Assembly (NCBI GenBank): GCA_011009095.1
Contig: VTPC01090613.1
Coordinates: 64,534 to 128,533 of the forward strand
Source: Ignelater luminosus
Lineage: Eukaryota > Arthropoda > Insecta > Coleoptera > Elateridae
Length of the DNA stretch: 64,000 nucleotides
Reading direction: 5' to 3'
Position numbers and translations under genes: made by a program. A model generated the notes under the pieces. The model was not told where the DNA came from. It was given only the letters and a program-made list of their open reading frames with translations, and did not search any database. How positions within the stretch are numbered: position 1 is the stretch's first letter; every line of letters begins with the position of its first letter. Below are positions 20,768-34,619 of the stretch, piece by piece.

Positions 20768-23700
20768 GAGACGTCCGCGTACGGGAATACTGCAGACTCA
20801 TCAGTGTCTTGTGTTGTATGGACGGACGACAACTGGCTGGTACTTCATATTCATCATTTATCACCACTACTCGAACAAGATCGCCATTTCACTACCTTAC
20901 CGTCCATTACAGTCACCACCTGAAACGGGAGCCGTCTGAAGATCTATCAAAGTCACTTAGTTGGACTCTCATGGAGGTCTTCGATGCACCACGTCTGCAG
21001 ACTAGACCTCGAGGTACAGGTCGTCGTGACCGACCCAACGAACGATGTATTAGAATCAATATAACAGCCCGCCAGCTGGTTTCGTTCCGTCTGCAGGCTT
21101 TCCATAATCATTTTCATCATCAACTATCACTAGGTTTTTCATTTAAGTACTTGATAACTGAAATGTCAAAGTGTCAAGAATTATTATTATTTTTATTACC
21201 GTTTTCTCTAGAACACTCTCCTTTCGTCCAATAACCAAAGTAGGAGCCGTTTCAGTTTGTGCTATTTTGGGTTTGGAGAACGAGAGCTCCAACCATAGTT
21301 GTTTTCTAGACCTCTAAAACCATCGGACCGATTTCGATGATTCTTGCATATTTATTCTTTCTGGGTCCAATAAGGACTATAGAGCGTAACTCTCTCCTCG
21401 GTAGAAGAGGAAAAAAACCGGAAAGTTTTTCTGGGCTTTGGTGTCTCCAATCGAGGAATTTCAGAAGGGGCGCTGGTTTTAGTGAATCCCTGCCATTTTC
21501 TAAAACTAGCTAAAGTTGATTTCAGTTCCGTAGTCATGCGTCTGAGGTAGGTGAGTTGAGGTTTTTGGGAGATATCAAAACCTTATTTGGTATACTTGTT
21601 CCTGTAGTGATTCTAGGTAGAATCGTTGCAAAAATAAATTTCCCTACTTTCAGTGTTGGCGCTAGAGAAGTTTGAAATACGAACTGAAAGAATAACAGCT
21701 GGAGAACGTGAAGGGGAAAGATGATAAAATTTGGTATGTGTGTGCAGGATGCCTTGGGGCACATCCTCAGGTAAAGAATTACCACTGGGAAACAAATCGG
21801 AAAAGTTTTCAAAACTGTCCAAATCACGAAATCACTTTGTTTTTCGTTATGTAGCCTATAGTATAGGTGCAGTTCGATCGCTGTTCAATTGTTTTCTTCA
21901 GATAAGCATTAAAAACCGGCATAATGTAGATTTGACTTTCTATAAATCTTTGACACGGTTTATACCGGTAGTAGATAGTTCGATCAATTGTCTACAAAAA
22001 TATATGGGGTATCTGGAAATTAAAACAACTTTAGTCTTAATTTAAATCTCAAACTGGTGTATTAAAGAAAAAAAGTTACACATGATGTTGACATAAAGAT
22101 CAAATAAATTCAAATATAGCAAAGTAAAATAAACATTAAAATTTGCAGTATAACTCCTTTATCTAAAATCTTTGGAGATTATCTATAATAAAAGTTGTCG
22201 TTTGGCGAAAGAAAAAATAAACATTGCAAAAAATTGTTTTATTTTTTATTTCTGTTCCATATACCAAGAAAAATGTTTGGTATGTCAGAAATCATTATAA
22301 ATTGTAAAATCTAGGCAGTACATATAAAAGATAGAATTTATGACATCATATACTTTTAATCACGTTCATTTTTAGTGTGTTGTTTATGTAATTATATGTT
22401 ATCCTAAAATTGTAGGTTACCTAGATAAAAGAACCCCGTAGAAAGAATTTCGATTTAGTAAATCTGAAATAAACATGTTTATACCGTACTGGGGACTATA
22501 GAGCAGCTGTCGTAATACCGATTTTACGCTTGATCGGAACACCGAACAAATGGGAGTAATTAGGATTAGCATGATATATGTACGTAGTATACAACAACGA
22601 GCAAACAACATTTCAATTATAATTAAATTTTACAAAAAGAAAAATGTTTGATCAGTTCTGTATTGGTTTACTACCGTAATACTTCCAAGAATATAAAGTC
22701 TATTTCGAAAATGCTCATGTTATACCTAATCAAGAACGTATAATGTAAATATATAAATAACAAATGTGACAATTCAATAATTGCTTGTCTACACAGAAAT
22801 ATTTTAATAGGAGAATGGAAATGGACTTGCCCCATAGATCAAAACTTTAAATATCAAACTTGAAGAAAAATCCGTACAACTTTCCCATACATATTAGAAT
22901 TTAGAATTGTAGAAAGGAAACCGAGATTTAAACAAAGCGTAAAATTTATAATACCATGGCCGAATTGTTTTATTTTCGTTTATACTTTAAAAAAATACTA
23001 TGTGTATGGTATGGGAAAAAATAAAAAAGAAAAAGTAAACAGAATACATCAAAACCTACGACAGGTATCCTTCATAAATTACACCAAATCCACAGGTACA
23101 AAAGATCGGAAAAAGAACAAACTACAATCGGGATGGGCAGAAGTGTGAATGGAAACCGCGGGTGGTAAGGTGTGCCCACCCACCGCCTGTCAATACCAAT
23201 TTTTAGGCCAACCTGTGCATTTTAAAGATGAACTACAATTATCTGATCCTTGTTTTTGATAGTTTTGTGTAATAAGTAGGACAAGATTAATCTATATAAA
23301 TGGAGATAAAAAAAGAATCTTAAATGTCTATTTACAAAAACATTTTACATCTGCATGCCAATACGATAAAACTGAAAGAGCAACCAAACGAACAAGCAAT
23401 TTAATTAGGAATAAAACAGGATCAATATTACATACGTGGCCATTAAACACGATTCTATCATTTTATTACCTAGCTTGCAGCTTTTTTTTTAAACAACAAA
23501 ATTCTTTCGTTATCTGGTACAGCAAAGGTATCTTTTTTACTGCAGTCGTAAAAATCACTATCCTGAACTAAAATAAAAACAAACAGTCCGATACAAAAGT
23601 ACGGTCACTGGTCACACCACTAAAATACTCTTTTTATTTTCCGTACAACTTTAAACAATTGCACTGACAAAATAATAAAACAGTTAGCGATTTTATAAGG

Positions 23701-25200
23701 TGACAAAAGGTCCCCTATCGAATTGCAGTAATTCCCATTCGATTTCCTTTCTGATCTTTTTAAAGTCTTCTTGCGTGCATCTAGAGTTTTCTGTGTTAAA
23801 TGAAAGTTGGCTTTACAGTTAACTTTTAATTATAAATATAATAACTTAATTACAAGCAATTGTTTAATGTAGTAAACTGCTATATGCTACAGAATGTGGG
23901 AGTAGTTGAAAAATAATTCATAAATAATTGTTAATTCACAATATTTGGCAAACAAAGATTTATTTTTAAGATCCAAACATCAAATTCGTAGGTTGAATTT
24001 AATTCTGGCATCTTAGATTATAAATTGCAATTCCTTATAAGAAGCCATATATCTTGCAATAATTCTATACATAGATCCTTATGACAATATTTACCTAAAA
24101 CATAACGTTAAGGCGAAACAAAATAATTAAAAAAGAATCAGACAGAAATGATCACAAAATATCGGTGTAGAGCCATAACTGGATCCAACTGAATGAGTTT
24201 AACTTATTATTTGTTATTCAAAATATGCTTAACACGTGACGAGTCAAAACTTAAAAGAATTCGCAGTAAACGAAATCAGAAGTTCTTACTAATAGTTTCT
24301 CGCACCATGATGCTTCATTTCGTGCTTTTTCGTACCGTTTTCTTTGTCTCTCTTGGTAAAGATGTTCTACCCTCAAGCATGGAAAAGCTAAAAGAAACTC
24401 ATCTGAAAGCACGACAGAATGGCATTCTTCAGATGAGAATCTACAGTTGTGGTACCATTTTACTATAAAATGACTATGTTCTGATACCAAAGGTAACCCT
24501 AACAGTGAACTACAGGCAATAAGACTTTTGCTACCCAAGCGATTCTTTTGGGGAGGGGAATTTCCTGAACCACAACATAATTTTGCCTAGGAAGTAGCTT
24601 CTGCTCAATGATTTCTGGGGAGGGAAGTATCTTAGTGACTAATGCATGACAGATCAGTGGAAAGAGACATACTATCAATATGTACCACGGAAATGAAGCA
24701 CTAAGCGGGGCCGTATTCTATACAATTATAAAATGGCAAAAAATGCTAAGCGCAACGTGCGCAATAAAAGGGGAACACGAAGTGCGACCATGTGGTACAT
24801 AACAGACTTCTACTCTTCTCTCTTCCTTTCTCCATTGTGAAAATCATTTGCATACCAAACTAATTTCTAAACTCAATGTCTAAAAGTGGTTGATGCTTAG
24901 GTTCCCGATAAGGTCTATAATGTCGGTACTAATCTTAGAAATTGGCACATAAGACAGTGGGTCCACTACCATGAAAGATAATTCTCTTAACTGATTTAAA
25001 ATAGCAATCAAAACTGCTACCTCGGGTGCTGCAGTTGTACGTCAAGTAGAAAGAGCTTCGTAGTTTTTCACGCAATGACTTCACATTGACATTTATTGTG
25101 TTAACGGTGGTCGATAAAAAGCCTGCAGCACCTTTCACTATATAGTCTGTAGTCACTCCATTCCGAATATTCAGTTCAATATCCAAAAAACCCTAATGGC
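20768..25200. other. AT-rich stretch; no gene recognised
   Basis: Holds the 141-codon frame at 20809-21234, which is rich in Arg, His and Thr, has no motif I know and may be element-derived. Near 21317 the phrase atcggaccgatttcgatgat is of a kind often seen inside insect transposons. The remainder is featureless and AT-rich. Confidence 0.35.
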
Positions 25201-25254
25201 TTTTTGTTTTCCTGCTAACATCGCGTTCGTTTAATTACATCGGGCTCTGTTCAG

Positions 25255-25520
25255 AGACTATATACTGCAAGCCAGCATTCGCTAGTGCTTCATTCTCTTC
25301 TCCCTACTTTTCATTTTCTATTCCAGCGAGGCGACGTCCCTCCGTTCTTTCAGTTCGTTGATGACACCACCCTATGTCATTTTGTTTTGCCTTAGTAAAC
25401 AGACAAAAGTCTGGAGATCCTTCACCCCCTCATAGAGCGACAAGCTAAAGCAATGTTTGAACAATGTTCGGAGGCGCAGCGGTTTGTTTTCCATACTCAC
25501 CTACCAGATCTTCATTTGAC
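25255..25520 (+). mobile_element. Possible LINE reverse transcriptase relic
   Basis: Short plus-strand stretches resemble reverse transcriptase motifs B and C of Jockey/CR1-type LINEs. LFIFYSS stands in the position of LLFLIYIND, and FQFVDDTTL resembles the F-x-D-D active-site motif, followed by a helical segment and FVFHTHLPDL. Stops and frame changes are frequent. A similar FIFY/FVND arrangement occurs at 31.2 kb. Support is motif-level only. Confidence 0.35.
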
Positions 25521-25770
25521 CAATCGTCCACTATAGATTCGTCAATTCCGCCATCATTTATCATAAGCAACCATCTACCTCAGACAAAGGAAAGGATCAT
25601 CTCAGTCTGGACCAATTCCATCCTTTCGAAGAAGCATGCGACCTGGTAGAGGAATAATGAGATTCAGAAAATACAGAACACTTGCTTGAAACACCTCTTC
25701 GGTCTTCAGAAGAATACCCAAAAGACGATACGAACATCACCTGGCCGTCGTTCTTGGCAACGCCAACAAC

Positions 25771-26094
25771 TTGATCCGAGAGTTGGAAGACGTACCCGAG
25801 GAGAAACAGATACCTTTCATATTAGTTGAAGGTAAATGCTGGAACAGTATTTTCCATGGTTTAGTCGTTGGAGCACTTACAGGTATAACACCGATCAACA
25901 CCGAAAGCATCTTCCCTATCATTGCAATGAATAATGGCTATCCGCACATGCGACTTCAGTTTTGCGTCTATGCTTCCCTACCACTTCACACAAGAGGATA
26001 CAGCCGCGAGCAGAATGCCGTCGAAAATTGTCAAAGCTTCCCTCAACTTTTATTCATTTGTTACGAACTTATTAAAATGAGATTGATACTTTAA
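25771..26094 (+). other. Unassigned 107-codon frame
   Basis: Encodes a moderately complex sequence including EEKQIPFILVEGKCWNSIFH and TGITPINTESIFPIIAMNNG. I do not recognise it. It follows the possible LINE relic directly and may be part of the same decayed element. There is no promoter, splice or homolog evidence for a host gene. Confidence 0.25.
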
Positions 26095-26315
26095 GTTAAC
26101 TGTTTTTAGTCGTGAAGTAATGAATTGTATAGTGACCACTTATTGTCAGAATGAATTGTGTTGAGTAAATATTTTCAGAAATTATAGCCACTGCTGTGCA
26201 GTATCTTTGTCAGATAATTACTAATACTCTGTAGGCTTGCAGTTAGAGGTACATTTAAGAGCGGGAAATTCTTTGAATGACCTTTTTACAGAAAGCACAA
26301 ATGGATAATTTGAAC

Positions 26316-26507
26316 GAGTTTGTTTCTGTTATGACTTGGGCTAGAATGTTTTAGGTTTCTCGCACACGCAGCTATTGCAACGCATTACTTGTGATTCGGT
26401 CCGTGCGCGGTATGACCCGCCTAACCCGTACGCGTCATTGTTGGTGGGAGGTAATTCTTGAATTCCGACCTAAAACGTCCTAGCTCAAGTTATGACATTT
26501 CGAACTC
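26316..26507. mobile_element. Small palindromic MITE-like element
   Basis: The left arm (atgacttgggctagaatgtt, then ttaggt) and the right arm read backwards (ataacttgagctaggacgtt, then ttaggt) match over about 40 bp with a few mismatches. The centre is a GC-richer ~110-bp loop (cgtgcgcggtatgacccgcc). Length is about 192 bp with no coding capacity. The target duplication is not visible. Confidence 0.6.
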
Positions 26508-29500
26508 TTAAATTATTCTAAAGTAGGTAAAAATACTTCCAGAGAGGACTGGACTCTGGCTAGGGGCCTGACTATATGTAGAACATACTCCGCTACTGCG
26601 AGTGCACTACAATCAAAGCCGTAGAAAGGACTTGTTTTCAAGGAGGATTGAGCCATAATAACTGTAGTAATAGAGGCATATTGATCAAAATTGTAAAAAA
26701 TGCAAGTCGGATAAACGGATCTCGAATAGGCTGATTTCTATAGGCTTGATCGTAACCTACCCACCGGATTTCTAGCACGGGCATCGCAGATGTTTTTGGT
26801 CCCTTGATGGGATTGATGATTATGAAACAAAATCAACTTGCCTTTACTGTTGGCATGCTGTAAGCTGGTTGGGGAAACTTGTTTAGGTTGTCTCAGGCAT
26901 AGAAAAATCTGGGTTACGGTTAGAAATTGTGGATCGTGACGGAGAGTCTTGTTAGGTTATCCTAAGGACAGATTTGGGAACTTGAATTGCTGATTTGAGT
27001 GGAATCGAGCAAAACGGAGCCTCCTTGTTGGGTTATCTCAACTTTTTGGTTATGTAACTAGAACGAAGACTCGGTAGCATTGAAGTTGGAGTGATTGATT
27101 TTGTTGGAAGAATTTAGATGGTTGGTATTAGGTGAGATGGATGTTCTTGTGGCTAATGTGGCTTTGTTGAGGATGTTTTCTAGGTATAAGTCTGCATGGT
27201 AGCGGTCTCAGAATATCGAGCATAGTTGTGCAATTTTTTCAACTGCATTCTTCACGAAGCCGTAACGTAATAGTTCGAGTGTGGTTCCCATCGAGTGAAT
27301 AAAACTGAACAAAGCTACTTTATATTGTGAGATTTCTTTATGCATTTTGTTTCGAGATTCAGTTCAATATAAAAGGGATGTGAAACTTGACCATATGCAC
27401 CATACAATTTATTTCAGATCTGTCTTGATTTGAAAAGATGGGAGTTGTACATCTTTGCTCGAGAACTGATATAACTACATGTTTCTGTCGTGATTCACTC
27501 ACTAATTTTGACAATACCACTCGATGAAGGAACAGTAACTGTACTTTCAGACAAACTAACTTTATTAAACTTTCCTCTTAAATCTTTCTTTTTAGATTGA
27601 AAGGACTGTCTCTGGTCTGGTTTGACGAATACAGTGTTTTATTCTCATCATTTTTGTTTCTATTTGTAATTCATTTGTCCATCCCAAGGCAACCAACTAA
27701 AACTACCCCGGTGCTTTTAAGCTATATTTCTATGCTTGAAATTTATGTGTTTAAGGAAATCCTATTTTAACGAATAAATCCATATTTTTGATATTTAATA
27801 ATGTAATTATTTGAAATATTAAAAGTGCCTGATAACGAAGAAGTTGCGTGGGATGCTGAAATTCTATAAAAAATGCTAATTAAATAGTTGAGAGTAAAAA
27901 AGTCTTTATAACTGTAATTCCTAATCAACAGACAGACAAAAAAGAAATTAAAATAGCTCGACTCTAATGTAACTCTTCTGTTTGATAAAGCTTAATTATA
28001 GCTGTCCAAACACATCTTTTAAGCTAAATTTGTACTACCATTTAAAAAAATAGCACAAAAAATAAATTGGATAAACACAATTAAAAGAAATTAAAAGGTT
28101 TACACGTCAGATGTCATCAAATTAAAATGAGATTTTATAAATTTGAAAAGGAACTTCAACATCTATTAATTTTGAGATTAAAACCTCCATTAAACGACGT
28201 AATTGCATTTAATGCTCACACATCGAAAAATAAAAAATTTCCTAATTGTGTAATAAAAGTAAATTACCTTAACATGTTATTTCCTGTGCAATTTCAGAAA
28301 AAGCCTTTTGTATTTGCGGCATATTTGTGTAGTCCGAACACCTGGCTAAAGATATAAGTTAGTTTACAAATACGCCCCTTAATGGTGGTGCATTCGAATT
28401 TGGGGATTTCATCCCATTTCCTTTGAAGGTCTGCACATTCAGTTGACCGTAAAACCAGGATCGCACGTTAATTCAGCAATGCACAATCTGTGTGCAAGCT
28501 GCACCACAACACGATGCATGTTTACCAAACAGATTGACCAAATGGTAGTAAACGTTTTGTGCTGTGTCAAATCCGGTGTCAAACAATTTTAATTACGTAA
28601 CAATAGGGAATTCTGAAAGTAAGCTTTCAATCTGTGTGATACTTTTGCATTATAGTACTAGTTTAGTAAAAAGGGAGAGAGAAATAATTCTCCACCGGAG
28701 CATAAACGTTATTTGATTAAAATTCCAGTTTTAAAAAGATAAAATGAATCTACACCGAAAGAATCAGATTCGAATTACGCGTTATATATTTTAATTGCAT
28801 TTTAATTACAGCATAATATGGCTTGTGCAGCATGGGGCGCATTTCGTTTTTAATTAAAATAAATATTCGGAATTTATATGTGTAGGTTTTAAGAATTAAT
28901 TACGCGGTGTTTGTAGTAATAATTTGTTTTATTTTTAACCGGAGGCGGTCATAGAATAAGACTATGTTCTAAATTTATGGGAGTCATTAACTTTTTATGG
29001 GACAGCAACGTGGTCCATCGTGGCACAAACATATAGGAGAACTTCCTTTTGAACCGATATAGCACACAACGAGGTACAACTATAAAACACTAATTACAAG
29101 AAGTGTTTTTATTATAACTGGATCCCACACTGTTGGAAATAAAATGGAGAAAAAACATTTTCTTTTGTGTTCTGTGTTATATTGTTGTTATTTTGCTAAT
29201 TTATTTATAGAAATTTTATATACAAATAAAACCGAATTATTATCATTATTGATTTCTGTTTAAATAACAATATGAATTCAAGCGAGAGGCTCGTTGATTG
29301 TATCATTTTTCATATCAAACTAAAACACTGACATGGAAATTAAATTAAATTAATTATCTATTACAAAACTTTATCTAGTAATATACATAAAGGTAAAATA
29401 ATGACCTATATTATTTAGTTAATGAACCGCTGTAATGGGTTAGAACTTGATCTGTGAGTTTTATTTTATTTATTAACTTTGATTTCATAGCAATTACTTC

Positions 29501-30289
29501 GTTATGTTGGTGAGAATTCAGAAGATTTTGAAGGTTTTGTAGAAGTCATATAGATTCTATTTCAAGAATATTCTTTAAAAGAAGATTACCGAAAATCTAA
29601 CCTCACTTTTTTATGTTTGCACCTTTTATACTTTTTTTTTGTGAAAACCGTGGTACCATAACAAATCAGATTGAAACCCCGAGATAGACAATGTACATCT
29701 AGCTCCAAATCAATCTAGAAAAAATCTCAAAAATTATTATTATTACATATCTGCCATGGTGTGAATCGAAACCATTTCAAATAATCAAGTTAATCTGCTT
29801 TTTCAATATGGAGATGCTGTAGAACAAACTATGTCAGTCTGCAGGAACTGATATTTCCTTTTTGGTTTCCCTCTGCATACCTTAAAACACTCGTGATTTC
29901 ACTGAACCCGTTGAAGGTTGAAATGGATCTTTCAGTATTAGCTTATACACCACTAGCGTTTCTCTTGTCTGGACAAAAATCTTCTCAGCACCAGCAAGTC
30001 AAAAGAGGTATACTTGACTCTTCTTACAAAGAGAAAAAATAATTTCAGGCGAAATCTGGATGGCATGGCGGCCAATTATGTGTACTACTTGATGCGATAA
30101 TTTTCTCATCTCAGCGTTTACGATGCTTAATCTGGAGTTTCTTTGTTTTTAAATAAAAGAAAATAAAATTTTTGTAGTTTGCTAGATATAGTCTTTTAAA
30201 TGATTAATAAACGTCAAAAAACTATTTGTATTCAAATTGAATATTATCTGATGACCAACGCAAAGCGCAATATAATCTTATTATCTTAT
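26508..30289. other. AT-rich stretch; no gene recognised
   Basis: No open frame above about 76 codons and no repeat structure recognised. Confidence 0.4.
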
Positions 30290-31150
30290 ATACCTTGTTG
30301 TGAGACTAGACTTTACTTTCCAACAGGACATCATCAGGCCTATGTCCCAAGTTCGAGTTGCACTTACCATTAAGCCACCTACGGTGGCTCATTTAAGTTT
30401 CAGCTAAATTTGTTGTCACGTTAGGATTCGCTTTCCAATTAGACACTTTTTTAACCTCGGACTTTGTCTTTTCCCAAACCCTAGCTAACCTTGTTGTGAA
30501 GTTCAGCTTTGCCATCCACCAAGTGACTACATATCAAAAACCCACCTGATTGTCAGGTCGGGCTTTGGTCTCTACCGGTTCACCTACAGTGGCCAACAGT
30601 GAGGCTTACCTTTACTTCGTTTTCCAACAGACCACCTACAATGGCTAGTGGTCGGACTTTTCCATTTATTTAACTTCCAACAAAACCTTGCTGTGACGTC
30701 AGGCTTTGATTTTCTACAGGACATCATCAGGTCATCTGCCGTGACCTACTGCCTACGTTCTTATTCTTGAGTCAGAAACGTTGTTATGGGATTAGGTTTT
30801 TCTCTCCATCAGATTACCTGTGGTAGAGTACATCTAAGTTTTGGTTTTGTTTCTAGAGCTACTAACCTTATAACGCCAGATTTTGCTTTCCAACAGGACA
30901 CAGTTCATGCGGTCAACTTTTACTTTCCGACGAGCAACCTACGGAGGCCTTTCTATTTCGACTACTTTTCAACTAACTTTAATTAATTAACTAACGACAG
31001 GACAAACTCATCGGGCTATCTGCGGTGGGTTGCGATTAGACTTCGTGCTTCTCCAGTTCGCAGTTAATCTTGTTACTATTAACCTTATTAGGTTAAGCCT
31101 CCATTGGATCACCTACGATCTGGCTTTGCTTTTACACAGACCAACGGACG
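30290..31150. repeat. Degenerate tandem array related to the 3.4-kb repeat
   Basis: The phrase accttgttgtgacgtcaggc and variants recur near 30293, 30408, 30489, 30686 and 30863. Each is followed by a ctttccaacaggaca-like segment and a cca-cctacgg-tggc element. The best kept of these, at 30373-30389, is a perfect hairpin AGCCACC-TAC-GGTGGCT. Spacings (115, 81, 197, 177) suggest a ~100-bp unit with losses. Confidence 0.6.
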
Positions 31151-31203
31151 GGCAATACCGACTGGTTTATATGACATTATTTACTTGATAATATTAACTG
31201 GAA

Positions 31204-31395
31204 TTGTGTTCCCAAGGCTCTATAGTCTCGCTCTTACTCATCTTCTACTGCCATAATAATAATCTCTTTCTCCCCCAGGATATAACAGTCCTTTTTTCTC
31301 AATTTGTTAACGACACTAGGTTAAGGGTATCATCTTGCAGTTCTGCCAAAACATCCAGGATCCTTGAATTCAAATCAGGACGGCTGGAAACTTGA
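31204..31395 (+). mobile_element. Possible LINE reverse transcriptase scrap
   Basis: A 63-codon frame with QGSIVSLLLIFY, which resembles the QGSILGPLLFLIY motif B of non-LTR reverse transcriptases. After about 22 residues comes FVNDTRL, in the place of FADDT. The spacing between the two motifs is right for Jockey/CR1-type elements. Only this short piece is left. One of the two active-site Asp residues is Asn. Confidence 0.4.
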
Positions 31396-31399
31396 TTTT

Positions 31400-33575
31400 G
31401 AATGTGGAGAATAAGACTAAATCTCAAAATTTATTTCGTTACTACAATCAGAGAATTAGATTAAAACGGAAAGATTCGATACAACAGACTACATCTGTCT
31501 TGTATCTTGGGGCTTAGTTACGTATTCTGACAACATCTTCCTTCCAGGCTGCCGCACGTACCTTGCTTTGTTTGGATTTTTTCCATCTTTCCGAAGAAAT
31601 ATGGGGCTTGATGCACGTATTCTTTTGGGGCTGATACGTAAACAGGACAAACAAAACTTGACGTATTTATGCCCCTTCACTTGAAGAATGTCTAAATAAA
31701 CATTCTCCAGTAAGTTTCTTTCATGTTTTTTCCTTAGCAGCAAAGGTAAATACCTAGACAGTAATTTTCAGCAAAACACTCCAATTTTCTTTAACAAATA
31801 TCAAGGAGAATTTATCATTGCTCTACTTTCCATCATGTCCTCGTCTTGCATTCACCACCTGCAACACGTTCGTAAGCATCGTCATGTGTTTGCATTACCA
31901 TTTTCACAATTTGTAACGGGAAAATGCCCAAAAGTATGCACAAGTCCCGCATAAGCCATATGTCGGTAGATGTTCAAGCCCATAGCTCATGTCGAAGACG
32001 GGAGTAGGTTCCAAAATAGTAAATAATCCAGGCTTTGATGATCTTACCTGGACCTAAAACTTAGCTCTTGGCTGAAAAGCCTAAAAGAGATACCAAAAGG
32101 GCGCCAGGAAACAGTTATGCTAAAAAGAAATAATCCGCCGACATGTCCCCACATCGGCGAAAATCCTGTATATGGGTGGCCATAGGAAGTATCACCCTGT
32201 ATACACAAACTTAAAATTGTATTTGGATGCTAAAATGCACTCTCCACTCTATACGAAGCTTACATTGGCTTCATTAGTTAACACAAAACAGACCATAATA
32301 AAATTATAATCAACACCAAAAACATAAAATAATAAAACATCATAATGTGCAACATAACTTCAGCATCTCTCTCTTTCTCATGATTAAAATAAACTTTACA
32401 AAACGTTAACTCTATAACACTCTTAAATTGTCAGAAGCAAAAAATTTGATTCTTTATTACTGGAAACCTGGGACACTCATAACACAATACCTTACCTGAT
32501 TGTTTACACAAATAAAGCTTAACAAATAAAATACCAAAATTGATGAAACACAGTTGGTTTATTATATCTTCAATATGCAAAGAAAAAAGATGATTGACAA
32601 AGATTTAGTTCATGAAAACATAAATTAATGAAGTTAATAACGTTGAAAATAATTCAATATGGATTGATAAAATAAATTTGAATAACATCAATTATAAACA
32701 GAAACACTTTAAAACTTTACACAAAGAAAAACGATATAATCATATTCAAACGAAACCTGAGGGGTTCGTTATCAAACTTAAAAAAAAACTATTAAGCAAC
32801 CCAAAGTAACCATTAAATGATAAACGCTCAAGTATAATCTGCAAATAAATTTGCAATACTTAAACAACAAGAAATCCTCAAAATGTACATTAACCAAAAA
32901 TAATAGATTAGTGAGAATAAATCTCCAACCATAATAATAATAAAATCAAAGCCCTTTTTCCGGAAAACATTTACAATGCTATCCTGACTTACGTGAATAA
33001 CAAATTTAATCGCTGTGTCTCAAAGTTTACAGAAGGACAATACAAAAAAACATACTAAAACATAGTTCTTACTCATAAACAATGTGCAGTTCATCCGTCA
33101 AGTTCCAGTAATCCAATCAAGGCAAAAAGATAACATTGTTGAGAGATCAATGCTTGTTATTAACAAAACTAAATCCACAAAATTTTAAAATCACTATAAT
33201 AACTATTTTTACAAAACACTGACTTTAATTTACAGCCACAAAAGAGGGTGTACTTTACACATCACACAAGATATCCGGAACCAAAGTAGTTCCACTAAAA
33301 TTGGAAATGGGAAATGGAGTTTCTTTTCCTCGATGAAAAGTTTCCCACGAGATGACATGATGGTAACTTTTATTCCAAAAGATAAACCCAAACAGCAAAA
33401 ATTTCTAATAGCTCGTCGCAACTGATTATTCCCACAAAGTGGTTTGTTTTAACACCGATGCGGCCAACACTGTGTCCATTGACACTTATTTGAGGTACAT
33501 CTCCACACAAATATTCAGGGTAAGCTCCCGTCGTCCGTGAATCCTAAGGCCAGATCCGACAAAATTGTCGCTGCC
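31400..33575. other. AT-rich stretch; no gene recognised
   Basis: An 84-codon minus-strand frame at 31743-31489 has no recognised motif. A GC-richer patch around 31920-32200 ends in tatcaccctgtata, which looks like a worn transposon end, but no partner is visible. Confidence 0.35.
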
Positions 33576-33580
33576 ATAAT

Positions 33581-34252
33581 TGTACCTCCTGCTAGAAAAT
33601 ATCTAGCAACTACACCAAAAACTAAATCGGGCGAATTCACGACAGACAAATTGTTGTTAGCGACCGAGCCCTCGGTGGTCGCACCGCGCCCAAGGCGCGA
33701 GCGTCCAGCCCGAAGCCAAAAATGGAACTCTCTTGTCTTTACTGCAAATTGTTTTGATCAATCCAACAGTTGCAACAAAATATCAAAGCCAGTTACACAA
33801 TGCTAAGTCAAATCAACCACAAATAGCCCATAAAAAATAAAAATTTGCCACACCTAATTTCTCTAATTTAAAACGGCCTTTTATTCGGCCGCAGATTGCT
33901 GACGATAGACCATAAAACCCTATAACACAAATAACGATTTCTAAGAAGAGCAGAGCTATACGAAGTATTGTGATAATTTGGACAAAGAACTATAATATCG
34001 AATTTATAAATAAAAGCCAAATATAAACTATTCTTGCAATGAAGAAACATAAAACAGATTGTTAAATGCATTTTACTTTTAACAAAGAACTTCAAAGAAA
34101 CCTTATGCAAAATGTTTGATAACCATATAAATATAGCTAAATAAATTGTAAAAACCGAAACGGAACGATAAATTCACAGTAAATGAATACATTAAAAACG
34201 AAATTTGCGGCAGAATCCGGATGATTATGCGAAACTTCAAAATGACATTACA
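33581..34252 (-). mobile_element. Probable LTR of a Ty3/gypsy element
   Basis: A 672-bp segment bounded by tgta and taca, the canonical inverted LTR tips. Just outside one end, on the minus strand, comes attaTGGCAGCGAC, which looks like the primer-binding site that follows a 5' LTR in gypsy elements. A gypsy integrase fossil lies about 125 bp before the other end on the same strand, as if this were a 3' LTR. The segment contains a GC-rich core (33655-33715) unlike its surroundings. No second LTR copy was recognised in the window. Confidence 0.4.
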
Positions 34253-34374
34253 AATTTACTCCTATAGTGACCACTGATTCACTTCGGAAATCGGAAATCA
34301 ACTCTCACTGACTGCTGCTGAAGCTAAACGAATTCAATTATAGGCGTATATGTAAATTTGGTCTAATTCTCGAA

Positions 34375-34600
34375 AGACGAATGACATCAGAATCTCCAAT
34401 TCTTTTTTCAATTTCTTTATCATCTTTTTCACTTGTTCGTTAGGTTGAGAGTGATAGAGTGAAATGATCTCGCATTTTGTTTTGAAATTAGTTGAAACCA
34501 AAAATGGATTATTGTCTGAGACTAGTTAGATTCTCCATATGCAGAAGTTCTGAATCAGTCTTTGTCGTGATGGCCCTCAGTTTCTGATACCTGCCTGGTT
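34375..34600 (-). mobile_element. Ty3/gypsy integrase-core fossil
   Basis: The minus strand carries a recognisable part of a gypsy-type integrase core: a short RAITTKT segment, then a V-S-D-N block around the second acidic residue, then a Y-H-S-Q-P-N segment like the YHPQSNG motif, followed by a Lys-rich helix. Only this part of pol is seen and it is old. With the LTR-like segment immediately downstream it probably represents the 3' end of one element. Confidence 0.6.
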
Positions 34601-34619
34601 TGCACACTTAGGGAGCGAT

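Noticed and set aside
20809-21234. 141-codon frame
   Set aside because: Longest unexplained plus-strand frame, but with no motif, directly after a repeat. Kept only as a note, not called a gene.
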